From assembly GCF_040869045.1 (NCBI RefSeq), contig NW_027136977.1, positions 62,001 through 126,000 on the forward strand: DNA of 64,000 nt, in the 5' to 3' direction. Position 1 is the first letter of the stretch, and the number at the start of each line of letters is the position of its first letter. Below the pieces are notes generated by a model, which saw nothing but the letters and a program-made list of their open reading frames with translations, was not told the origin of the DNA and did no database searches. Below, in pieces: positions 48,241-62,800 of this stretch. The stretch comes from Eurosta solidaginis (taxonomy: Eukaryota > Arthropoda > Insecta > Diptera > Tephritidae). Position numbers and translations under genes: made by a program.

Positions 48241-51047
48241 GTTCATCATATTTAAGTAGATAACTCATCAGTTGTTTGCATCAGAGCGATAATTTTTGAG
48301 ATAGTTATTAAAACTGTTTAAAGGTTGTCAAACGTTGTTTCTCGTTGTATATCCTTTAATTCTAGAGTTAAATTGATAAATAACGTGTACGAATTTGTTT
48401 AACGCATTTGTTTTGGTTACTCGACGTCTCCGTTCTCGTGTAACCTACATATTGCGTTTTTTTTTTAATTTGCTTACCGGGCTAAAGGTTAGCATGTTTA
48501 AAATACGTAAGTCGTTTTGTTCATCAAATTTAAGTAGATAACTCATCAGTTGTTTCCATCAGAGCGATAATTTTTGAGATAGTTATTAAAACTGTTTAAA
48601 GGTTGTCAAACGTTGTTTCTCGTTGTATATCCTTTAATTCTAGAGTTAAGTTGATAAATAACGTGTACGAATTTGTTTAACGCATTTGTTTTGGTTACTC
48701 GACGTCTCCGTTCTCGTGTAGCCTACATATTGCGTTTTTTTTTTTAAATTTGCTTACCGGGCTAAAGGTTAGCATGTTTAAAATACGTAAGTCGTTTTGT
48801 TCATCAAATTTAAGTAGATAACTCATTAGTTGTTTGCATCAGAGCGATAATTTTTGAGATAGTCATTAAAACTGTTTAAAGGTTGTCAAACGTTGTTTCT
48901 CGTTGTATATCCTTTAATTCTAGAGTTCAATTGATAAATAACGTGTACGAATTTGTTTAACGCATTTGTTTTGGTTACTCGACGTCTCCGTTCTCGTGTA
49001 GCCTACATATTGCGGTTTTTTTAAATTTGCTTACCGGGCTAAAGGTTAGCATGTTTAAAATACGTAAGTCGTTTTGTTCATCATATTTAAGTAGATAACT
49101 CATCAGTTGTTTGCATCAGAGCGATAATTTTGGAGATAGTTATTAAAACTGTTTAAAGGTTGCCAAACGTTGTTTCTCGTTGTATATCCTTTAATTCTAG
49201 AGTTAAATTGATAAATAACGTGTACGAATTTGTTTAACGCATTTCTTTTGGTTACTCGACGTCTCCGTTCTCGTGTAGCCTACATATTGCGTTTTTTTTT
49301 TTTTAATTTGCTTACCGGGCTAAAGGTTAGCATGTTTAAAATACGTAAGTCGTTTTGTTCAACAAATTTGAGTAGATAACTCAGCAGTTGTTTGCATCAG
49401 AGCGACAATTTTTGAGATAGTTATTAAAATTGTTTAAAGATTGTCAAACGTTGTTTCTCGTTGTATATCCTTTAATTCTAGAGTTAAATTGATAAATAAC
49501 GTGTACGAATTTGTTTAACGCATTTGTTTTGGTTACTCGACGTCTCCGTTCTCGTGTAGCCTACATATTGCGTTTTTTTTTTAATTTGCTTACCGGGCTA
49601 AAGGTTAGCATGTTTAAAATACGTAAGTCGTTTTGTTCAACAAATTTGAGTAGATAACTCATCAGTTGTTTGCATCAGAGCGATAATTTTTGAGATAGTT
49701 ATTAAAACTGTTTAAAGGTTGTCAAACGTTGTTTCTCGTTGTATATCCTTTAATTCTAGAGTTAAATTGATAAATAACGTGTACGAATTTGTTTAACGCA
49801 TTTGTTTTGGTTACTCGACGTCTCCGTTCTCGTGTAGCCTACATATTGCGTTTTTTTTTTAATTTGCTAACCGGGCTAAAGGTTAGCATGCTTAAAATAC
49901 GTAAGTCGTTTTGTTCATCAAATTTAAGTAGATAACTCATCAGTTGTTTGCATCAGAGCGATAATTTTTGAGATAGTTATTAAAACTGTTTAAAGGTTGT
50001 CAAACGTTGTTTCTCGTTGTATATCCTTTAATCCTAGAGTTAAATTGATAAATAACGTGTACGAATTTGTTTAACGCATTTGTTTTGGTTACTCGACGTC
50101 TCCGTTCTCGTGTAGCAAACATATTGCGTTTTTTTTTTAATTTGCTTACCGGGCTAAAGGTTAGCATGTTTAAAATACGTAAGTCGTTTTGTTCATCAAA
50201 TTTAAGTCAGTTGTTTGCATCAGAGCGATAATTTTTGAGATAGTTATTAAAACTGTTTAAAGGTTGTCAAACGTTGTTTCTCGTTGTATATCCTTTAATT
50301 CTAGAGTTAAATTGATAAATAACGTGTACGAATTTGTTTAACGCATTTGTTTTGGTTACTCGACGTCTCCGTTCTCGTGTAGCCTACATATTGCGTTTTT
50401 TTTTTAATTTGCTTACCGGGCTAAAGGTTAGCATGTTTAAAATACGTAAGTCGTTTTGTTCAACAAATTTGAGTAGATAACTCATCAGTTGTTTGCATCA
50501 GAGCGACAATTTTTGAGATAGTTATTAAAATTGTTTAAAGGTTGTCAAACGTTGTTTCTCGTTGTGTATCCTTTAATTCTAGAGTTAAATTGATAAATAA
50601 CGTGTACGAATTTGTTTAACGCATTTGTTTTGGTTACTCGACGTCTCCGTTCTCGTGTAGCCTACATATTGCGTTTTTTTTTTAATTTGCTTACCGGGCT
50701 AAAGGTTAGCATGTTTAAAATACGTAAGTCGTTTTGTTCAACAAATTTGAGTAGATAACTCATCAGTTGTTTGCATCAGAGCGATAATTTTTGAGATAGT
50801 TATTAAAATTGTTTAAAGGTTATCAAACGTTGTTTCTCGTTGTATGTCCTTTAATTCTAGAGTTAAATTGATAAATAACGTGTACGAATCTGTTTAACGC
50901 ATTTGTTTTGGTTACTCGACGTCTCCGTTCTCGTGTAGCCTACATATTGCGTTTTTTTTTTTAATTTGCTTACCGGGCTAAAGGTTAGCATGTTTAAAAT
51001 ACGTAAGTCGTTTTGTTCAACAAATTTGAGTAGATAACTCAGCAGTT

Positions 51048-51070
51048 GTTTGCATCAGGTTTGCATCAGA
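51048..51070 (-). repeat. 11-bp tandem duplication within a monomer
   Basis: GTTTGCATCAG is present twice in a row before AGCGATAATT, where other monomers have it once. Net gain is 11 bp. It lies in the same part of the monomer as several 11-bp losses. Confidence 0.85.
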
Positions 51071-53818
51071 GCGATAATTTTTGAGATAGTTATTAAAACT
51101 GTTTAAAGGTTGTCAAACGTTGTTTCTCGTTGTATATCCTTTAATTCTAGAGTTCAATTGATAAATAACGTGTACGAATTTGTTTAACGCATTTGTTTTG
51201 GTTACTCGACGTCTCCGTTCTGGTGTAGCCTACATATTGCGTTTTTTTTTTAAATTTGCTTACCGGGCTAAAGGTTAGCATGTTTAAAATACGTAAGTCG
51301 TTTTGTTCATCATATTTAAGTAGATAACTCATCAGTTGTTTGCATCAGAGCGATAATTTTTGAGATAGTTATTAAAACTGTTTAAAGGTTGTCAAACGTT
51401 GTTTCTCGTTGTATATCCTTTAATTCTAGAGTTAAATTGATAAATAACGTGTACGAATTTGTTTAACGCATTTGTTTTGGTTACTCGACGTCTCCGTTCT
51501 CGTGTAGCCTACATATTGCGTTTTTTTTTTTAATTTGCTTACCGGGCTAAAGGTTAGCATGTTTAAAATACGTAAGTCGTTTTGTTCATCAAATTTAAGT
51601 AGATAACTCATCAGTTGTTTGCATCAGAGCGATAATTTTTGAGATAGTTATTAAAACTGTTTAAAGGTTGTCAAACGTTGTTTCTCGTTGTATATCCTTT
51701 AATTCTAGAGTTAAATTGATAAATAACGTGTAAGAATTTGTTTAACGCATTTGGTTCGGTTACTCGACGTCTCCGTTCTCGTGTAGCCTACATATTGCGT
51801 TTTTTTTTTTAATTTGCTTACCGGGCTAAAGGTTAGCATGTTTAAAATACGTAAGTCGTTTTGTTCATCAAATTTAAGTAGATAACTCATCAGTTGTTTG
51901 CATCAGAGCGATAATTTTTGAGATAGTTATTAAAACTGTTTAAAGGTTGTCAAACGTTGTTTCTCGTTGTATATCCTTTAATCCTAGAGTTAAATTGATA
52001 AATAACGTGTACGAATTTGTTTAACGCATTTGGTTTGGTTACTCGACGTCTCCGTTCTCGTGTAGCCTACATATTGCGTTTTTTTTTTTAATTTGCTTAC
52101 CGGGCTAAAGGTTAGCATGTTTAAAATACGTAAGTCGTTTTGTTCATCAAATTTAAGTAGATAACTCATCAGTTGTTTGCATCAGAGCGATAATTTTTGA
52201 GATAGTTATTAAAACTGTTTAAAGGTTGTCAAACGTTGTTTCTCGTTGTATATACTTTAATTCTAGAGTTAAATTGATAAATAACGTGTACGAATTTGTT
52301 TAACGCAAGTTGTTTGGGTACTCGACGTCTCCGTTCTCGTGTAGCCTACATATTGCGTTTTTTTTTTTAATTTGCTTACCGGGCTAAAGGTTAGCATGTT
52401 TAAAATACGTAAGTCGTTTTGTTCATCATATTTAAGTAGATAACTCATCAGTTGTTTGCATCAGAGCGATAATTTTTGAGATAGTTATTAAAACTGTTTA
52501 AAGGTTGTCAAACGTTGTTTCTCGTTGTATATCCTTTAATTCTAGAGTTAAATTGATAAATAACGTGTACGAATTTGTTTAACGCATTTGTTTTGGTTAC
52601 TCGACGTCTCCGTTCTCGTGTAGCCTACATATTGCGTTTTTTTTTTAATTTGCTTACCGGGCTAAAGGTTAGCATATTTAAAATACGTAAGTCGTTTTGT
52701 TCATCAAATTTAAGTAGATAACTCATCAGTTGTTTGCATCAGAGTGATAATTTTTGAGATAGTTATTAAAACTGTTTAAAGGTTGTCAAACGTTGTTTCT
52801 CGTTGTATATCCTTTAATTCTAGAGTTAAATTGATAAATAACGTGTACGAATTTGTTTAACGCATTTGTTTTGGTTACTCGACGTCTCCGTTCTCGTGTA
52901 GCCTACATATTGCGTTTTTTTTTTTAATTTGCTTACCGGGCTAAAGGTTAGCATGTTTAAAATACGTAAGTCGTTTTGTTCATCAAATTTAAGTAGATAA
53001 CTCATCAGTTGTTTGCATCAGAGCGATAATTTTTGAGATAGTTATTAAAACTGTTTAAAGGTTGTCAAACGTTGTTTCTCGTTGTATATCCTTTAATTCT
53101 AGAGTTAAATTGATAAATAACGTGTACGAATTTGTTTAACGCATTTGTTTTGGTTACTCGACGTCTCCGTTCTCGTGTAGCCTACATATTGCGTTTTTTT
53201 TTTAATTTGCTTACCGGGCTAAAGGTTAGCATGTTTAAAATACGTAAGTCGTTTTGTTCAACAAATTTAAGTAGATAACTCATCAGTTGTTTGCATCAGA
53301 GCGATAATTTTTGAGATAGTTATTAAAACTGTTTAAAGGTTGTCAAACGTTGTTTCTCGTTGTATATCCTTTAATTCTAGAGTTAAATTGATAAATAACG
53401 TGTACGAATTTGTTTAACGCATTTGTTTTGGTTACTCGACGTCTCCGTTCTCGTGTAGCCTACATATTGCGTTTTTTTTTTAATTTGCTTACCGGGCTAA
53501 AGGTTAGCATGTTTAAAATACGTAAGTCGTTTTGTTCAACAAATTTAAGTAGATAACTCATCAGTTGTTTGCATCAGAGCGATAATTTTTGAGATAGTTA
53601 TTAAAACTGTTTAAAGGTTGTCAAACGTTGTTTCTCGTTGTATATCCTTTAATTCTAGAGTTAAATTGATAAATAACGTGTACGAATTTGTTTAACGCAT
53701 TTGTTTTGGTTACTCGACGTCTCCGTTCTCGTGTAGCCTACATATTGCGTTTTTTTTTTTAATTTGCTTACCGGGCTAAAGGTTAGCATGTTTAAAATAC
53801 GTAAGTCGTTTTGTTCAT

Positions 53819-56800
53819 CATATATAAGTAGATAACTCATCAGTTGTTTGCATCAGAGCGATAATTTTTGAGATAGTTATTAAAACTGTTTAAAGGTTGT
53901 CAAACGTTGTTTCTCGTTGTATATCCTTTAATTCTAGAGTTAAATTGATAAATAACGTGTACGAATTTGTTTAACGCATTTGTTTTGGTTACTCGACGTC
54001 TCCGTTCTCGTGTAGCCTACATATTGCGTTTTTTTTTTTAATTTGCTTACCGGGCTAAAGGTTAGCATGTTTAAAATACGTAAGTCGTTTTGTTCATCAA
54101 ATTTAAGTAGATAACTCATCAGTTGTTTGCATCAGAGCGATAATTTTTGAGATAGTTATTAAAACTGTTTAAAGGTTGTCAAACGTTGTTTCTCGTTGTA
54201 TATCCTTTAATTCTAGAGTTAAATTGATAAATAACGTGTACGAATTTGTTTAACGCATTTGTTTTGGTTACTCGACGTCTCTGTTCTCGTGTAGCCTACA
54301 TATTGCGTTTTTTTTTAATTTGCTTACCGGGCTAAAGGTTAGCATGTTTAAAATACGTAAGTCGTTTTGTTCATCAAATTTAAGTAGATAACTCATCAGT
54401 TGTTTGCATCAGAGCGATAATTTTTGAGATAGTTATTAAAACTGTTTAAAGGTTGTCAAACGTTGTTTCTCGTTGTATATCCTTTAATTCTAGAGTTAAA
54501 TTGATAAATAATGTGTACGAATTTGTTTAACGCATTTGTTTTGGTTACTCGACGTCTCCGTTCTCGTGTAGCCTACATATTGCGTTTTTTTTTGTAATTT
54601 GCTTACCGGGCTAAAGGTTAGCATGCTTAAAATACGTAAGTCGTTTTGTTCAACAAATTTGAGTAGATAACTCATCAGTTGTTTGCATCAGAGCGATAAT
54701 TTTTGAGATAGTTATTAAAACTGTTTAAAGGTTGTCAAACGTTGTTTCTCGTTGTATATCCTTTAATTCTAGAGTTAAATTGATAAATAACGTGTACGAA
54801 TTTGTTTAACGCATTTGTTTTGGTTACTCGACGTCTCCGTTCTCGTGTAGCCTACATATTGCGTTTTTTTTTTTAATTTGCTTACCGGGCTAAAGGTTAG
54901 CATGTTTAAAATACGTAAGTCATTTTGTTCAACAAATTTGAGTAGATAACTCATCAGTTGTTTGCATCAGAGCGATAATTTTTGAGATAGTTATTAAAAC
55001 TGTTTAAAGGTTGTCAAACATTGTTTCTCGTTGTATATCCTTTAATTCTAGAGTTAAATTGATAAATAACGTGTACGAATTTGTTTAACGCATTTTTTTT
55101 GGTTACTCGACGTCTCCGTTCTCGTGTAGCCTACATATTGCGTTTTTTTTTTAATTTGCTTACCGGGCTAAAGGTTAGCATGTTTAAAATACGTAAGTCG
55201 TTTTGTTCATCAAATTTAAGTAGATAACTCATCAGTTGTTTGCATCAGAGCGATAATTTTTGAGATAGTTATTAAAACTGTTTAAAGGTTGTCAAACGTT
55301 GTTTCTCGTTGTATATCCTTTAATTCTAGAATTAAATTGATAAATAACGTGTACGAATTTGTTTAACGCATTTGTTTTGGTTACTCGACGTCTCCGTTCT
55401 CGTGTAGCCTACATATTGCGTTTTTTTTTTAATTTGCTTACCGGGCTAAAGGTTAGCATGTTTAAAATACGTAAGTCGTTTTGTTCATCAAATTTAAGTA
55501 GATAACTCATCAGTTGTTTGCATCAGAGCGATAATTTTTGAGATAGTTATTAAAACTGTTTAAAGGTTGTCAAACGTTGTTTCTCGTTGTATATCCTTTA
55601 ATTCTAGAGTTAAATTGATAAATAACGTGTACGAATTTGTTTAACGCATTTGTTTTGGTTACTCGACGTCTCCGTTCTCGTGTAGCCTACATATTGCGTT
55701 TTTTTTTAATTTGCTTACCGGGCTAAAGGTTAGCATGTTTAAAATACGTAAGTCGTTTTGTTCATCATATTTAAGTAGATAACTCATCAGTTGTTTGCAT
55801 CAGAGCGATAATTTTTGAGATAGTTATTAAAACTGTTTAAAGGTTGTCAAACGTTGTTTCTCGTTGTATATCCTTTAATTCTAGAGTTAAATTGATAAAT
55901 AACGCGTACGAATTTGTTTAACGCATTTGTTTTGGTTACTCGACGTCTCCGTTCTCGTGTAGCCTACATATTGCGTTTTTTTTTTAATTTGCTTACCGGG
56001 CTAAAGGTTAGCATGTTTAAAATACGTAAGTCGTTTTGTTCAACAAATTTGAGTAGATAACTCATCAGTTGTTTGCATCAGAGCGATAATTTTTGAGATA
56101 GTTATTAAAACTGTTTAAAGGTTGTCAAACGTTGTTTCTCGTTGTATATACTTTAATTCTAGAGTTAAATTGATAAATAACGTGTACGAATTTGTTTAAC
56201 GCATTTGTTTTGGTTACTCGACGTCTCCGTTCTCGTGTAGCCTACATATTGCGTTTTTTTTTTTTTAATTTGCTTACCGGGCTAAAGGTTAGCATGTTTA
56301 AAATACGTAAGTCGTTTTGTTCATCATATTTAAGTAGATAACTCATCAGTTGTTTGCATCAGAGCGATAATTTTTGAGATAGTTATTAAAACTGTTTAAA
56401 GGTTGTCAAACGTTGTTTCTCGTTGTATATACTTTAATTCTAGAGTTAAATTGATAAATAACGTGTACGAATTTGTTTAACGCATTTGTTTTGGTTACTC
56501 GACGTCTCCGTTCTCGTGTAGCCTACATATTGCGTTTTTTTTTTAATTTGCTTACCGGGCTAAAGGTTAGCATGTTTAAAATACGTAAGTCGTTTTGTTC
56601 AACAAATTTAAGTAGATAACTCATCAGTTGTTTGCATCAGAGCGATAATTTTTGAGATAGTTATTAAAACTGTTTAAAGGTTGTCAAACGTTGTTTCTCG
56701 TTGTATATCCTTTAATTCTAGAGTTAAATTGATAAATAACGTGTACGAATTTGTTTAACGCATTTGTTTTGGTTACTCGACGTCTCCGTTCTCGTGTAGC

Positions 56801-59800
56801 CTACATATTGCGTTTTTTTTTTTAATTTGCTTACCGGGCTAAAGGTTAGCATGTTTAAAATACGTAAGTCGTTTTGTTCATCATATATAAGTAGATAACT
56901 CATCAGTTGTTTGCATCAGAGCGATAATTTTTGAGATAGTTATTAAAACTGTTTAAAGGTTGTCAAACGTTGTTTCTCGTTGTATATCCTTTAATTCTAG
57001 AGTTAAATTGATAAATAACGTGTACGAATTTGTTTAACGCATTTGTTTTGGTTACTCGACGTCTCCGTTCTCGTGTAGCCTACATATTGCGTTTTTTTTT
57101 TTAATTTGCTTCCGGGCTAAAGGTTAGCATGTTTAAAATACGTAAGTCGTTTTGTTCATCAAATTTATGTAGATAACTCATCAGTTGTTTGCATCAGAGC
57201 GATAATTTTTGAGATAGTTATTAAAACTGTTTAAAGGTTGTCAAACGTTGTTTCTCGTTGTATATCCTTTAATTCTAGAGTTAAATTGATAAATAACGTG
57301 TACGAATTTGTTTAACGCATTTGTTTTGGTTACTCGACGTCTCTGTTCTCGTGTAGCCTACATATTGCGTTTTTTTTTTAATTTGCTTACCGGGCTAAAG
57401 GTTAGCATGTTTAAAATACGTAAGTCGTTTTGTTCATCAAATTTAAGTAGATAACTCATCAGTTGTTTGCATCAGAGCGATAATTTTTGAGATAGTTATT
57501 AAAACTGTTTAAAGGTTGTCAAACGTTGTTTCTCGTTGTATATCCTTTAATTCTAGAGTTAAATTGATAAATAATGTGTACGAATTTGTTTAACGCATTT
57601 GTTTTGGTTACTCGACGTCTCCGTTCTCGTGTAGCCTACATATTGCGTTTTTTTTGTAATTTGCTTACCGGGCTAAAGGTTAGCATGCTTAAAATACGTA
57701 AGTCGTTTTGTTCAACAAATTTGAGTAGATAACTCATCAGTTGTTTGCATCAGAGCGATAATTTTTGAGATAGTTATTAAAACTGTTTAAAGGTTGTCAA
57801 ACGTTGTTTCTCGTTGTATATCCTTTAATTCTAGAGTTAAATTGATAAATAACGTGTACGAATTTGTTTAACGCATTTGTTTTGGTTACTCGACGTCTCC
57901 GTTCTCGTGTAGCCTACATATTGCGTTTTTTTTTTTTAATTTGCTTACCGGGCTAAAGGTTAGCATGTTTAAAATACGTAAGTCATTTTGTTCAACAAAT
58001 TTGAGTAGATAACTCATCAGTTGTTTGCATCAGAGCGATAATTTTTGAGATAGTTATTAAAACTGTTTAAAGGTTGTCAAACATTGTTTCTCGTTGTATA
58101 TCCTTTAATTCTAGAGTTAAATTGATAAATAACGTGTACGAATTTGTTTAACGCATTTGTTTTGGTTACTCGACGTCTCCGTTCTCGTGTAGCCTACATA
58201 TTGCGTTTTTTTTTTAATTTGCTTACCGGGCTAAAGGTTAGCATGTTTAAAATACGTAAGTCGTTTTGTTCATCAAATTTAAGTAGATAACTCATCAGTT
58301 GTTTGCATCAGAGCGATAATTTTTGAGATAGTTATTAAAACTGTTTAAAGGTTGTCAAACGTTGTTTCTCGTTGTATATCCTTTAATTCTAGAATTAAAT
58401 TGATAAATAACGTGTACGAATTTGTTTAACGCATTTGTTTTGGTTACTCGACGTCTCCGTTCTCGTGTAGCCTACATATTGCGTTTTTTTTTTAATTTGC
58501 TTACCGGGCTAAAGGTTAGCATGTTTAAAATACGTAAGTCGTTTTGTTCATCAAATTTAAGTAGATAACTCATCAGTTGTTTGCATCAGAGCGATAATTT
58601 TTGAGATAGTTATTAAAACTGTTTAAAGGTTGTCAAACGTTGTTTCTCGTTGTATATCCTTTAATTCTAGAGTTAAATTGATAAATAACGTGTACGAATT
58701 TGTTTAACGCATTTGTTTTGGTTACTCGACGTCTCCGTTCTCGTGTAGCCTACATATTGCGTTTTTTTTTAATTTGCTTACCGGGCTAAAGGTTAGCATG
58801 TTTAAAATACGTAAGTCGTTTTGTTCATCATATTTAAGTAGATAACTCATCAGTTGTTTGCATCAGAGCGATAATTTTTGAGATAGTTATTAAAACTGTT
58901 TAAAGGTTGTCAAACGTTGTTTCTCGTTGTATATCCTTTAATTCTAGAGTTAAATTGATAAATAACGTGTACGAATTTGTTTAACGCATTTGTTTTGGTT
59001 ACTCGACGTCTCCGTTCTCGTGTAGCCTACATATTGCGTTTTTTTTTTAATTTGATTACCGGGCTAAAGGTTAGCATGTTTAAAATACGTAAGTCGTTTT
59101 GTTCAACAAATTTGAGTATATAACTCATCAGTTGTTTGCATCAGAGCGATAATTTTTGAGATAGTTATTAAAACTGTTTAAAGGTTGTAAACGTTGTTTC
59201 TCGTTGTATATACTTTAATTCTAGAGTTAAATTGATAAATAACGTGTACGAATTTGTTTAACGCATTTGTTTTGGTTACTCGACGTCTCCGTTCTCGTGT
59301 AGCCTACATATTGCGTTTTTTTTTTAATTTGCTTACCGGGCTAAAGGTTAGCATATTTAAAATACGTAAGTCGTTTTGTTCATCAAATTTAAGTAGATAA
59401 CTCATCAGTTGTTTGCATCAGAGTGATAATTTTTGAGATAGTTATTAAAACTGTTTAAAGGTTGTCAAACGTTGTTTCTCGTTGTATATCCTTTAATTCT
59501 AGAGTTAAATTGATAAATAACGTGTACGAATTTGTTTAACGCATTTGTTTTGGTTACTCGACGTCTCCGTTCTCGTGTAGCCTACATATTGCGTTTTTTT
59601 TTAATTTGCTTACCGGGCTAAAGGTTAGCATGTTTAAAATACGTAAGTCGTTTTGTTCATCATATTTAAGTAGATAACTCATCAGTTGTTTGCATCAGAG
59701 CGATAATTTTTGAGATAGTTATTAAAACTGTTTAAAGGTTGTCAAACGTTGTTTCTCGTTGTATATCCTTTAATTCTAGAGTTAAATTGATAAATAACGT

Positions 59801-62800
59801 GTACGAATTTGTTTAACGCATTTGTTTTGGTTACTCGACGTCTCCGTTCTCGTGTAGCCTACATATTGCGTTTTTTTTTTAATTTGCTTACCGGGCTAAA
59901 GGTTAGCATATTTAAAATACGTAAGTCGTTTTGTTCATCAAATTTAAGTAGATAACTCATCAGTTGTTTGCATCAGAGTGATAATTTTTGAGATAGTTAT
60001 TAAAACTGTTTAAAGGTTGTCAAACGTTGTTTCTCGTTGTATATCCTTTAATTCTAGAGTTAAATTGATTAATAACGTGTACGAATTTGTTTAACGCATT
60101 TGTTTTGGTTACTCGACGTCTCCGTTCTCGTGTAGCCTACATATTGCGTTTTTTTTTTAATTTGCTTACCGGGCTAAAGGTTAGCATGTTTAAAATACGT
60201 AAGTCGTTTTGTTCATCAAATTTAAGTAGATAACTCATCAGTTGTTTGCATCAGAGCGATAATTTTTGAGATAGTTATTAAAACTGTTTAAAGGTTGTCA
60301 AAAGTTGTTTCTCGTTGTATATCCTTTAATTCTAGAGTTAAATTGATAAATAACGTGTACGAATTTGTTTAACGCATTTGTTTTGGTTACTCGACGTCTC
60401 CGTTCTCGTGTAGCCTACATATTGCGTTTTTTTTTTAATTTGCTTACCGGGCTAAAGGTTAGCATGTTTAAAATACGTAAGTCGTTTTGTTCAACAAATT
60501 TAAGTAGATAACTCATCAGTTGTTTGCATCAGAGCGATAATTTTTGAGATAGTTATTAAAACTGTTTAAAGGTTGTCAAACGTTGTTTCTCGTTGTATAT
60601 CCTTTAATTCTAGAGTTAAATTGATAAATAACGTGTACGAATTAGTTTAACGCATTTGTTTTGGTTACTCGACGTCTCCGTTCTCGTGCAGCCTACATAT
60701 TGCGTTTTTTTTTTAATTTGCTTACCGGGCTAAAGGTTAGCATGTTTAAAATACGTAAGTCGTTTTGTTCAACAAATTTAAGTAGATAACTCATCAGTTG
60801 TTTGCATCAGAGCGATAATTTTTGAGATAGTTATTAAAACTGTTTAAAGGTTGTCAAACGTTGTTTCTCGTTGTATATACTTTAATTCTAGAGTTACACG
60901 TGTACGAATTTGTTTAACGCATTTGTTTTGGTTACTCGACGTCTCCGTTCTCGTGTAGCCTACATATTGCGTTTTTTTTTTAATTTGCTTACCGGGCTAA
61001 AGGTTAGCATGTTTAAAATACGTAAGTCGTTTTGTTCATCATATATAAGTAGATAACTCATCAGTTGTTTGCATCAGAGCGATAATTTTTGAGATAGTTA
61101 TTAAAACTGTTTAAAGGTTGTCAAACGTTGTTTCTCGTTGTATATCCTTTAATTCTAGAGTTAAATTGATAAATAACGTGTACGAATTTGTTTAACGCAT
61201 TTGTTTTGGTTACTCGACGTCTCCGTTCTCGTGTAGCCTACATATTGCGTTTTTTTTTTAATTTGCTTACCGGGCTAAAGATTAGCATGTTTAAAATACG
61301 TAAGTCGTTTTGTTCATCAAATTTAAGTAGATAACTCATCAGTTGTTTGCATCAGAGCGATAATTTTTGAGATAGTTATTAAAACTGTTTAAAGGTTGTC
61401 AAACGTTGTTTCTCGTTGTATATCCTTTAATTCTAGAGTTAAATTGATAAATAACGTGTACGAATTTGTTTAACGCATTTGTTTTGGTTACTCGACGTCT
61501 CTGTTCTCGTGTAGCCTACATATTGCGTTTTTTTTTAATTTGCTTACCGGGCTAAAGGTTAGCATGTTTAAAATACGTAAGTCGTTTTGTTCATCAAATT
61601 TAAGTAGATAACTCATCAGTTGTTTGCATCAGAGCGATAATTTTTGAGATAGTTATTAAAACTGTTTAAAGGTTGTCAAACGTTGTTTCTCGTTGTATAT
61701 CCTTTAATTCTAGAGTTAAATTGATAAATAATGTGTACGAATTTGTTTAACGCATTTGTTTTGGTTACTCGACGTCTCCGTTCTCGTGTAGCCTACATAT
61801 TGCGTTTTTTTTTGTAATTTGCTTACCGGGCTAAAGGTTAGCATGCTTAAAATACGTAAGTCGTTTTGTTCAACAAATTTGAGTAGATAACTCATCAGTT
61901 GTTTGCATCAGAGCGATAATTTTTGAGATAGTTATTAAAACTGTTTAAAGGTTGTCAAACGTTGTTTCTCGTTGTATATCCTTTAATTCTAGAGTTAAAT
62001 TGATAAATAACGTGTACGAATTTGTTTAACGCATTTGTTTTGGTTACTCGACGTCTCCGTTCTCGTGTAGCCTACATATTGCGTTTTTTTTTTAATTTGC
62101 TTACCGGGCTAAAGGTTAGCATGTTTAAAATACGTAAGTCATTTTGTTCAACAAATTTGAGTAGATAACTCATCAGTTGTTTGCATCAGAGCGATAATTT
62201 TTGAGATAGTTATTAAAACTGTTTAAAGGTTGTCAAACGTTGTTTCTCGTTGTATATCCTTTAATTCTAGAGTTAAATTGATAAATAACGTGTACGAATT
62301 TGTTTAACGCATTTGTTTTGGTTACTCGACGTCTCTGTTCTCGTGTAGCCTACATATTGCGTTTTTTTTTTAATTTGCTTACCGGGCTAAAGGTTAGCAT
62401 GTTTAAAATACGTAAATCGTTTTGTTCATCAAATTTAAGTAGATAACTCATCAGTTGTTTGCATCAGAGCGATAATTTTTGAGATAGTTATTAAAACTGT
62501 TTAAAGGTTGTCAAACGTTGTTTCTCGTTGTATATCCTTTAATTCTAGAATTAAATTGATAAATAACGTGTACGAATTTGTTTAACGCATTTGTTTTGGT
62601 TACTCGACGTCTCCGTTCTCGTGTAGCCTACATATTGCGTTTTTTTTTTAATTTGCTTACCGGGCTAAAGGTTAGCATGTTTAAAATACGTAAGTCGTTT
62701 TGTTCATCAAATTTAAGTAGATAACTCATCAGTTGTTTGCATCAGAGCGATAATTTTTGAGATAGTTATTAAAACTGTTTAAAGGTTGTCAAACGTTGTT

